In this document: positions 56,348-64,000 of the stretch, piece by piece
How positions within the stretch are numbered: the first letter of the stretch is position 1
How the letters are laid out: each line of letters begins with the position of its first letter
Origin: Synaphobranchus kaupii
Taxonomy: Eukaryota > Chordata > Actinopteri > Anguilliformes > Synaphobranchidae
DNA: 64,000 nt
Reading direction: 5' to 3'
Assembly: GCA_029718625.1 (NCBI GenBank)
Contig: CM056381.1
Coordinates: forward strand, 59,460,026-59,524,025
Made by a program: the position numbers and the translations under genes
The notes under the pieces: generated by a model
Told to the model about the DNA's origin: nothing
What the model saw: the letters and a program-made list of their open reading frames with translations, nothing else
The model's database searches: none

Positions 56348-58233
56348 GTGGTGCACTTGAAACCGTGATTGCAACCAGATGAGCACGTTTCAACCAGAGG
56401 AACTTTGTCTAAGGGGAGAGGGGAGGGGCGCGTTGAGAGCTGAAGGAAGGAATGATGAGTTCATAGAAGGGGGAGGGGGGGCTACCGATATGGAAATGGA
56501 CAGATCACCCAACGGTTCCTGAGAGTCTAAAGAAATGGCTCTACCGAACCGCGTGGCCCGCTAGCCTGGTCACGCCAAAATTCGCGGGCAGCGGTCACTC
56601 AACGTTACCTCCAGGCAGTCGTTGAAGAGAAACAAGGTCACGTGGTCCCCTCGGTCACAGGGCGTGTCCCCTAAAGCCACCGTGTCCACTCTGTGGACCA
56701 GGCTGCGATGCGAGGACAGGAGGTTGGCCTGTCGAGACAGAGAAATAATCAGTCCTGCTCCTGCATTCAGAAGGAATCCCAGTAGGAATGCTGGTCCGGG
56801 ATCAGTTTTGCCTTTTAGCTCGTAATGGAAAAGGTAAGATGGACAGGGCCAATGTGATCCTGGATCAGCCCCCCAAACCCCCCACCCCCACTCTGAGACG
56901 GTACAGTAATATGGGCCCCGATCTTGCATCGGTTTGCCTTTAAGATCATAATGGATAAGGTTAGGATAGACTGGGGCAACCTGATCCCAGATCAGCGCTC
57001 CTATTGCGAGACAGTTTATGAACAACACATCCCTCATTACTCAAAGGTAGTTTCAGGCTACTGCCAGCACCAGTGCGCATTTGGGACACCCCGCTTTTCG
57101 TTTAGTGCATTTTCTTTCATTTCTCCAGCCTCTGTACTTGTCACCGAAAAGCCCTGTCTGTTTATTCACCGCGAGTGCCCAACACCGCGGAACTCTGGTT
57201 CCACGGCGCAGCTCAAGTGTTTTCGACTCACAAAACACTCCACAGCTGCCAAGGCATGCGCCCTATTCTCCCCCTCTTCATCACTTCAAAACCCCACTCC
57301 AGAGAGTACGCCGTTATCGCCGTCTCAAGCGAAACTTGCACAAAGCGAGGCGCGTCAGCCCACGCCCGATTCCGATTAAGCACGCCAGCCAAGAACGCGA
57401 AACAAACACGCAAGGCTGTACATTCAGAAAGGGAATTATCTGAAAGTGTACAAACTGCAAAAGCAGGGCACTGCGAGGCCCCAGTGCAACGGGGTCAATT
57501 TAATTTCAATTCAATAAATTCCAAGAAAGGTATTTATTTGATGAGCTTAAAAATTCTCATCGAACATTATGGAATTTTTCTACCTGTGAATTGAATTTCA
57601 ATTCACTTACTGAGCGAACCGAAACGGAATTAAGCTCAACCTTGAATTGGTTCGTCAATGTCAATGCATTGACCAAACAGCAGTTCCTGGCAGTAAGAAA
57701 ATGCACACGGTGTGTTTATCAGCTAAAAGCATACGTACATAATCAGACGTGTGAAACATATTCACACACGTGTGTTCAACTTACTGGGCAGCTGTCAACT
57801 TCATAAACCACGTCAAAGATTTGTTTCTGTCCTTCCGTTTTTCTCTTGTCCTCGTTTATGTGGCTGAAAGACATCCAATGTCAAATGAAATTAGTTTATC
57901 TTGCATAACCATTCAGACTACTTTTGCTGACAGCAACTCTAAACACAACACAAAAACACAAAACAAAACAATTACAGCCGGCTTTCTAAATTTCATGAGC
58001 CGACGTTTCTTACGTCATGACCTCCTTGAGCGATTCAACAGCTTTTTCCAAGGTGACCTTGTCGGGATTGTCCTCTGGAGTATGCTTCTTTATATCTGAC
58101 AGGGGGAGAAACAAATGGGTAAACATGTATGTTTATATTTACTTATACCACATATACTGCACAAATGTGCACGCACACGCACGCGCACGCACACAGACGT
58201 ACACAGGCACTCACACACACTCACACTCACACA

Positions 58234-58330
<97 letters not shown>

Positions 58331-61300
58331 CCTATAAGGATGATTTTATAAATAATGAAAACAGAAAATATACACATGCTGAAACCTTGCACTTGGACTT
58401 ATTTTCAAAGATCTTCAAGCAGCTCATCTGTGGGTGTACACCAGAAGCGATGGGATTCAACTGATATTTTCAAATGACCTCAGCCTCAGTCTAAAATACA
58501 TACATGTCCTAAAGATGGTATGCACATCTTTTAGAATGAAGCAATTGGAACTGCACTCCACCCCCCAATGCAATATTGGGCAGCGAGGAACACAGTTCGT
58601 TCCTTTGGGCTCAGTGATTAAGGGGGGGGGGGGGCACATCAACCGTGTCCCTGGCGCAACAAACAGTGACATCGATCAGGAGATATTAGCGGCAGTGACG
58701 AAGCGAAAGCGCATTAGGGGCCCGCGCTGTTTGCACGCAGAGTCCCTCAGCTCTGCCGCGCTCTCGAGGGGTTCACCGTTGAGCAGGAGCACGACGCTTG
58801 GCAACCGCTGCACCGGGCGAATCAGCAGCTCCGCCAGCGTCTGTCGCCCACACTCCGGCTTCGCTTGATTGATCTGGAGATAGAAAAACGAGCCCGCCGT
58901 GACTCATTCACACCCGCCACCAGCTCCACCACCTCCACCACCTCTGCAAACAAAAAAAAAAAAAAACGCGTCTATCCCTTCCTTCGAGGCCCACAATGCG
59001 CTCCAGCCTTACGTCCAAGAAGTTAATTTTGCCGTCGTTTACATTTTTTGCACGGCAAGAGGAATTTTGGTGGCCAATTAAACTTATGGACGTAAAATGA
59101 GAGAAGTAAATGAGAAAGAAAAACAGTGCTGGAACTGGTACTGGTTTTAGAACGGCAGTTAGACTGCATTTTGAGGCATTACATTACAGGCATTTAGCAG
59201 ACGCTCTTATCCAGAGCGACTTACACAACTTTTTAGCATTTCTTTTACATATTATTATACATTTATACAGCTGGATATATACTGAAGCGATTCAGGTTAA
59301 GTACCTTGCTCAAGGGTACAACGGCAGTGTCCTACCTGGGAATCGAACCCGCAACCTTTCAGTTGCAAGGCCAGTTCCTTAACCATTACACTACACTGCC
59401 GCCCTTGTTTGAGGTGCTCAGGCTTATGGGAATCAATGTATGGAGTGAGCGAACACCCAGAAGTGCTTGAACTGGCCGCACCTTCAGGAAAGCGTGGAAC
59501 CTCGGTTTCGACCGCTCGCTTCTCACAATGGTCTCTTTGCTCATCTCGAAGAAGTTGATAAACTGCGGGTAAGCCTTTGCCAAGTCTTTGGACTGTGAAA
59601 TGAAAGACCGAACAGGAAAGAGAACTGAGTTTAAAGTTTGATCTGAAATCTTATTAAAGGATTCATCAAATATGGTTAATTTGCGATTAGAAAGTAAATT
59701 TCATTATTATTTTTAATCAGACTTAATTCTTAATAAAACTGTTAGTTAAAAATGTTAATGTTAGTTTAATAAAATGTTAGTTTATTCCGTTTCTTCCAAA
59801 AAAAGTACAACAAAAAAGTGAGATATGACAGATTAATAATTTAGACCAATATATGATCATACTGACATATTTCACAATGATATCCCCAACACTTTTCTCC
59901 TCTGACCAGTCAATGAGAAGATTCTCCAGATCTGCCTACAAAACACATAATTCATTATTACACAAACAACCAAAATACATTGATGAGACATCAGTGGACT
60001 TCATTGACTCATTTAATGAATTAAATGATTTCAAGACAATATAGACTATAAAAATGATATAAAAAATTACCTTTATCCTTGTATGCACATAATATATATC
60101 AGGGATGCTACCAAAAATGGTCTTGATTTCTTCCTGGGCCAGAATGGGACCTCCAACCAGTCCTTCTTTCTCCAACGGATGCTTAAACAGCTAGAAAAAG
60201 GTGCATTTCAGACAATTCCACAGACTATATTTTTAAAAAGCCTTTTTATGTTGTGCACATTACAATGGTCCCTTTTTATAAGGCTGCTGCGATTAGCACT
60301 AATGAAGTGTCCGTAATTGTGTGAGTTCTAGCTATAGAAATGGCCTTTGAAGGTTTTAGTCCTTTAAGTGAGAGCTTAGAATTATGGGATTCTGTCACTG
60401 CCAAAAATAAGTTACTAAATTGGGAATGCAATTTGTTGTGTCTTCTTGCTGTACAAGCATTTAAAGCTTTAATACTAACATAGTGGTAATATAAAACAAC
60501 GCTATTATATGTGACATGAAAATACTAAAGCTTGATATCTCATAAATTACTCTGCAGATTAAAAAAAAATTACAAGCTGCCGCAGCATCAGTTTTGACGA
60601 GCGATTCCGCAGGTAATGGCGAGTCGCTGATCATGGGGGCGGCTGAGGGCACACTGGACAGACGACGGAGGCCACCACCAATCAATGACGCGAGACGGAC
60701 GAGCGGAAGGCTTGATCGTATGGAAGCATATCCGCGCCAAAATTCAAATGAAAATGCAAATCAGCGATTGCATTTCGTTTACATTCGATGTGCGCAAAAA
60801 CCATGACATAATTCAAATGAAAATGCAAAAGGTGTACTTTGCGTTTTCATTTGCAAGTTAATGTACGCACTTTATCTGACAATTTGAAAATGTTAATGCA
60901 AATCCATTTCACATTTAATTTTTCTCGCCCTCTACGACACAACCCTGCCATAATTTTAATGAAAATGAAAAGCTACATTTGCATTAGCAGTTTCTTGTTG
61001 CAATCGCATGATCCATGACAAAAAGGAAATGATCATTCAATTCGCCATTTAACATATCGTTTTCATGCTTTCAAATGCATGGCATCCGTTTGCATTATCA
61101 TTTCCGTGTGGTCACGCAAAAATCCGAACTGAACATGCAATTGCAAACTGTTAAAGCTGCCCATCAAGGCGGGGCCTCGAAGAAAGGGGACTGTTCAAAC
61201 CACTGAACGTAATGGTTGTCTGTGATTTCGGTCGTCAGCAGTTTCCAGGCTAGATAGCGACATTTCCTAGTCCTCTGTGTTTGGGGATTATAGGCTAAAT

Positions 61301-63785
61301 GCTAAAAACTATAAAGTCAACGAGGTAGCCTAAACGTTACGATGAGCCTAGCCAGCCCGTAGTTCCTACTAACTTAACCTTAACAGCAGGGAGGACTTGC
61401 GTAGCCTAAGGGGCAATAGATTTCCGTTCACCGGGTTGCCTTAGACAGGGCTGTGTGATAAACTAGCATTGGGCTATTGCTTAGCCTATATTCCATGTCA
61501 CTAAAATAAAATAAGCAGGCTATGAATAAAATAAGTGCTTATGTCTCTAATCGTGTCTGAGTGGTAGACCTCGTATTCGCACACCCTCTAAAAAATTTTT
61601 ATGTTCTCTTAATAATCAAGAGCCTATTTAAATTGAACAAATTTAAATGTTTTGTGTAAGCTAGGCTACAACAGGAAAATCAGTGTCATGGAGGCTAACC
61701 GTCTCATCTTACAGCATTGAGATCTGGAAAGCTCCAGAGACTGTGCGAATAGCCTACCAAAGACGGGGAATTGTGTTGTAGGATAGCCTATATGGTGTAA
61801 CGTTATAATTAAATAAAAATATTATTAAAAAAAAAAATTTAATCATCTGTAGGCTATGTTGCTTCATGACTAGGCTAAATATAGATTATTACAATAGCCG
61901 AGGCTACAGGTAAAATTCCCAAGGTTGATGGGCCTTGTGAGTAGGGAGATCAAAATCGGTTGCGTCATATATCTAAAATCTTTGGTTGTGCCCGCCGGGG
62001 TCGTTTCCCCAGTGTTTTCACCACAGAACTATATACGAACGTGGTTTTCACCAAATAAAAAAAGAAGCTGTCATTCAGTTTTTACAAGTCTTTTATTGCC
62101 ATCTGCTGGGTAAAGACATGAATGACAGTCCATACTACATAACATAGCCTATGCGGAATAGGCCTAATTACACAATTTTATATTTTATATTTTTATTTAA
62201 TTAGCCTAGATTCTATACATTACACATACAAAATCCACCGTTTGTGGTAGCTAGGCTGTAGGCTCAAGCTGTGTCTCGTACGGATCGCTGTCTCAGGCTT
62301 TCTGTGGACTACGTTACCGTTGCTCTGCACATAGCCTAAGGGTAAGGCTATCTTAAAGAAAACAATAATTAATAGAAATCGTGATGGAAATGCCCATGGT
62401 GAAAAGGGTAGCACATTTTTCAGGCATAGCTGGTTTTGGCCACAGAAACCCGTAACATTAAGCTATCGGCTAGTTTCCACACCAGAATAACGAAAGCAGG
62501 CTAAATTGTGAAATTAATTTAGTTAACATTGGGCTGGCTATAGCTAGTCGTAACTTTTAGGCTACCTCGTTTCCTTTATAATTCCTATCATTTCGCCTAT
62601 AATCCCCAAACACAGAGGACTAGGAAATGTCACTATCTAGCCTGGAAACTGCTGACGACCAAAATCACAGACAACCATTATGTTCAGTGGTTTGAACAGT
62701 CCCCTGTAACGCCCCTTTCTTCGAGGCCCCGCCTTGATGGGCAGCTTTAAGAGTTTGCAATTGCATGTTCAGTTCGGATTTTTGCGTGACCACACGGAAA
62801 TGATAATGCAAACGGATTCCATCCCATTGCATTTGAATTATGTCACTCTTGTGCCGCAAAAGCATGAAAACGATATGTTAAATGGCGAATTGAATTATCA
62901 TTTCCTTTTTGTCATGGATCATGCGATTGCAACAAGAAACTGCTAATGCAAATGTGGTTTTTCATTTTCATTAAAATTATGGCAGGGTTGTGTCGTAGAG
63001 GGCGAGAAAAATTAAATGTGAAATGGATTTGCATTAAAATTTTCAAATTGTCAGATAAAGTGCGTACATTAACTTGCAAATGAAAACGCAAAGTACACCT
63101 TTTGCATTTTCATTTGAATTATGTCATGGTTTTTGCGCACACATCGAATGTAAACGAAATGCAATCGCCGATTTGCATTTTCATTTGAATTTTGGCGCGG
63201 ATATGCTTCCATATGATCGCGCCCTTGCTGGTCAAACCTCCAACCTTTGTCTGAACCACAATCTAGGGTACGTTCACAGTAACACCAAATATGGTTGTGA
63301 GTCCTCTTTAGTTTTTAGTGCTTAATAGGGTCAAGTTCACACACACAGGAAAGGGAGCAACAACTGCGCTATTCAGGCCCGCAAGGAGCAGGTAGCGAAA
63401 TCAGTCTTTTAGGCCAGTTAATATGGAGATGAGCGTGTGAATGAACGGGAAACTGTACGACTGCTGCCAGTAGTTATGCACTGAACTTTCAGCAAACAGC
63501 AGACAATTTGCAATAGCTACATAATATAATTTCATGCGGGGTATGCATGAACTGTGCACCCGTTTCTCAAATTAATCGTGTGAATTGGAGGCAAATGCAA
63601 AATGTGCACTTCCAGGAAGTCGTTCTATTATATTCTACTGTACCCTGCCTCTAAGCTGCACACCTTCAGGATGGTGGTGAGGATGTCCACGTAGTTCCTC
63701 TCCGTCTGGTACAGCTCCTTGGAGACCTGCCACCTTGCCGATGTTTTCGGGGGGGCGCCGCCGTTTTTCAGAGGCCTAGAATGTT
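50259..63785 (-). CDS. ect2: Ect2 RhoGEF, 3' half (13 coding exons)
   Basis: The spliced exons give about 465 residues that follow vertebrate ECT2 in order, from the start of the DH domain to the stop. ECT2 is a guanine nucleotide exchange factor that activates RhoA (also Rac1 and Cdc42); at the spindle midzone, with centralspindlin, it directs the contractile ring in cytokinesis. Exons 1-7 encode the DH domain, 8-10 the PH domain, 11-13 the basic and C-terminal tail. All junctions are GT/AG and reading phase is kept throughout. The BRCT repeats and S-loop must lie beyond base 64000. I see no stop or frameshift, so the gene looks functional. ECT2L is unlikely because the PH and tail motifs match ECT2. 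Confidence 0.95.
51861..51918. repeat. ect2: CA/CACG-rich microsatellite in an ect2 intron
   Basis: An irregular ACACGCACACGTGCACGCAC-type tract lies within 15 bp of the splice donor of exon 51932-52036. It is low-complexity, and frames through it are artefacts. Confidence 0.9.
51932..52036 (-). CDS. ect2: ect2 exon: C-terminal tail
   Basis: [20 protein letters not shown] then [15 protein letters not shown], acceptor TTTCAG, donor TCT|GTAAGC. A CA-rich microsatellite follows about 15 bp into the intron. Confidence 0.92.
52280..52387 (-). CDS. ect2: ect2 exon: basic C-terminal region
   Basis: [19 protein letters not shown] then [17 protein letters not shown]. The [16 protein letters not shown] block is ECT2-specific, and the basic KTSKK end corresponds to the region implicated in membrane binding and nuclear import. 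Confidence 0.96.
52831..52985 (-). CDS. ect2: ect2 exon: end of PH domain
   Basis: [40 protein letters not shown] and [12 protein letters not shown]. The invariant PH tryptophan is the W in AAWLK. Acceptor GCTGCAG; donor GCG|GTGAGA. Confidence 0.96.
53005..53062. repeat. Two-copy tandem repeat in an ect2 intron
   Basis: GCCCACAGTCACCCCAAAGA occurs twice, about 30 bp apart, just upstream (in gene orientation) of the acceptor of exon 52831-52985. Confidence 0.8.
54000..54780. other. ect2 intron segment without repeats
   Basis: The large intron 52986-55506 contains this stretch free of recognised elements, rich in homeodomain-like words (TAATTTAACGG, CAATTAATTTATAG, GATGATCACTGAATGG). It could be a conserved non-coding element, but conservation cannot be judged from one sequence. 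Confidence 0.3.
54821..54846. repeat. Poly-C tract
   Basis: An interrupted run of C in an ect2 intron. Simple repeat. Confidence 0.9.
55038..55488. mobile_element. MITE in an ect2 intron
   Basis: Left end GGCTGTGTCGGAATAAGCAC and right end (reverse complement) GGCTGTGTCCGAATCAGAGC are inverted. Inside, TACTATTGCGTATGC and GCATACTGCACG-like words face each other. It is a non-autonomous DNA element of a type common in fish. Its right end is about 19 bp from the donor of exon 55507-55645. Confidence 0.75.
55507..55645 (-). CDS. ect2: ect2 exon: PH domain
   Basis: [20 protein letters not shown], then [20 protein letters not shown] and RETE, with one base of the next codon. Acceptor CCCTGCAG; donor GAAG|GTGTGT. 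A MITE lies about 19 bp past the donor. Confidence 0.96.
55953..56346. other. CpG-rich intronic patch ending in a 31-A run
   Basis: After a G run (55955-55968), 56030-56285 is GC- and CpG-rich, in contrast to the AT-rich introns around it. It ends CATTCATAAATCATTAATAAA and a run of 31 A (56316-56346). AATAAA followed by an A-run resembles a retrocopy end, but no source gene is recognised. Alternatively it is a regulatory CpG island. Confidence 0.4.
56609..56728 (-). CDS. ect2: ect2 exon: start of PH domain
   Basis: Forty codons, [20 protein letters not shown] then [20 protein letters not shown], acceptor CTCGACAG, donor [20 protein letters not shown] is a PH beta strand. Confidence 0.96.
57785..57863 (-). 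CDS. ect2: ect2 exon: end of DH domain
   Basis: [20 protein letters not shown] then EVDSCP, acceptor CTTTCAG, donor CCA|GTAAGT. The last helix of the DH domain leads to the DH-PH linker. Confidence 0.95.
58014..58095 (-). CDS. ect2: ect2 exon: DH domain
   Basis: Completes the split Asp codon, then [20 protein letters not shown] and SLKEVM, ending in two bases of a Thr codon (AC|GTAAGA). Acceptor CCTGTCAG. Confidence 0.95.
58208..58329. repeat. CT then CA microsatellite in an ect2 intron
   Basis: A compound repeat: ACTC-type units, (CT)n and then about 40 CA units. Frames of Thr-His or Cys-Val across it are artefacts. Confidence 0.97.
58621..58634. repeat. Poly-G tract in an ect2 intron
   Basis: A run of about 14 G between exons 58014-58095 and 58777-58873. 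Confidence 0.9.
58777..58873 (-). CDS. ect2: ect2 exon: DH domain core
   Basis: [20 protein letters not shown] then [12 protein letters not shown]. [16 protein letters not shown] is the most conserved DH segment, contacting the GTPase. The exon ends after one base of an Asp codon (AACG|GTGAAC). Confidence 0.96.
59177..59404 (-). mobile_element. tRNA-derived SINE with L2-type tail, second copy
   Basis: The minus strand reads GGGCGGCAGTGTAGTGTAAT, a B-box GGTTCGATTCC, the body TACCCTTGAGCAAGGTACTT and the tail GCGTCTGCTAAATGCCTG. It is the same family and orientation as 8677-8916, so it runs in the sense of ect2 transcription inside the intron between exons 59482-59592 and 58777-58873. Confidence 0.9.
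59482..59592 (-). CDS. ect2: ect2 exon: DH domain
   Basis: Thirty-seven codons including [19 protein letters not shown] and [10 protein letters not shown]. Acceptor TTTCACAG; donor AAG|GTGCGG. A SINE lies 77 bp downstream in the intron. Confidence 0.95.
59867..59935 (-). CDS. ect2: ect2 exon: DH domain
   Basis: Twenty-three codons, [20 protein letters not shown] then VKY, between TTTTGTAG and GTCAGT. Phase 0 at both ends. Confidence 0.92.
60071..60190 (-). CDS. ect2: ect2 exon: DH domain
   Basis: Forty codons: [20 protein letters not shown] then [20 protein letters not shown], between TTTTTCTAG and [19 protein letters not shown] is a hallmark of ECT2. The residue before VH is Tyr, whereas I recall Asp in the human protein. 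Confidence 0.95.
60713..63219. mobile_element. 2.5-kb foldback element in an ect2 intron, TGATCG target duplication
   Basis: TATGGAAGCATATCCGCGCC at 60719 and its exact complement ending at 63213 open arms of about 650 bp (60719-61370) and 690 bp (62525-63213). They match over most of their length (for example GTGTTTGGGGATTATAGGC and TTGCGTGACCACACGGAAAT in inverted pairs). TGATCG flanks both sides (60713-60718, 63214-63219). The loop of about 1.15 kb is rich in TAGGCTA/TAGCCTA words and encodes nothing recognisable. The arms are rich in ATTTGCAT-type octamers. Confidence 0.9.
63664..63785 (-). CDS. ect2: ect2 exon: start of DH domain
   Basis: Encodes [19 protein letters not shown] then [20 protein letters not shown], the first conserved helix of the DH domain (RWQVxKELYQTExNYV). 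Donor AAG|GTGTGC. The acceptor TTTGTAG at 63786-63792 is the best candidate for the 5' border and leaves two bases of a split codon; this border is less sure than the donor. Confidence 0.88.
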
Positions 63786-64000
63786 CTACAAAGGCCCCAA
63801 GCGGCGAGGAGAAAGTAGTTAACACTTTCGAAAAGAAATACTACCAGGCCAGGCTTCAGAAAGTGCACTGGTTAATGATAAATAAGAAACAGCTATGCAC
63901 TTGCACTATTTATCTTTGTCAGGACCTCATAACAGTTATGCCCACGAGGGTGTTTTTCCCAGAAAACGTTTTGTCTGGAAAATAAATGGCAAACACTACC

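Noticed and set aside
58017..58464. Thr-His and Cys-Val rich frames over the CA tract
   Set aside because: Simple-sequence artefacts inside an ect2 intron.
1..64000. A prokaryote-like gene cluster or defence system
   Set aside because: The only host genes are a split vertebrate gene and a zinc-finger fragment; everything else recognisable is eukaryotic transposon or simple repeat.

Overview
The window is nuclear DNA of a ray-finned (teleost) fish. Three things show this. A split vertebrate gene with GT/AG introns (ect2, minus strand, 50259-63785) fills the right end. Tc1 elements with CAGTTGAAG termini, L2 and Rex1-type LINEs and hAT and gypsy relics fill most of the rest. tRNA-derived SINEs end in the L2-type tail (GCGTCTGCTAAATG followed by GTAAT repeats). 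The species cannot be fixed from sequence alone; the abundance of that tail and of TAGGCTA/TAGCCTA words would fit an early-branching teleost, which is only a guess.

Layout. 1-846: end of a Ty3/gypsy polyprotein and its 3' LTR, abutting a C2H2 zinc-finger reading frame (minus, to 1235) that stops at the junction. 3.9-10.4 kb: a stack of nested DNA transposons (a GGGCCC-ended element, a hAT relic with a BED-finger exon, a Tc1 relic that keeps only its DNA-binding half, two more Tc1 elements, a SINE). 10.4-15.0 kb: a Tx1-type LINE on the minus strand, split by a foldback element. 15-21 kb: mostly unassigned DNA with several long inverted repeats. 21.4-26.2 kb: a TTAA-flanked block enclosing a palindromic Tc1 element and an internally deleted gypsy element. 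27.2-31.5 kb: a Jockey-superfamily LINE (minus) with ORF1 and ORF2. 31.8-33.4 kb: an L2-type LINE (plus). 33.4-40.2 kb: low-information DNA with one SINE. 40.2-42.8 kb: a Rex1/CR1-type LINE (plus). 44.9-46.4 kb: relics of a Penelope-like element and of an RLE-type (R2/NeSL-group) LINE. 47.1-49.6 kb: a hairpin, an L2 fragment, a SINE that grew a 72-bp minisatellite, and a TTAA-flanked palindromic MITE.

50.3-63.8 kb: thirteen consecutive coding exons of ect2 (RhoGEF for cytokinesis): the DH domain, the PH domain and the C-terminal tail with the stop codon. The BRCT-bearing N-terminal half lies beyond base 64000. Its introns carry a MITE, a SINE, a long CA microsatellite, a CpG-rich patch and a 2.5-kb foldback element with a clean 6-bp target duplication.

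No prokaryote-style operon, CRISPR array or defence system is present. The most unusual material is structural: large foldback elements, shared modules in different Tc1 elements, a gypsy copy reduced by several internal deletions, and a SINE-born minisatellite. Family assignments rest on reading translated motifs by eye; no database search was possible.
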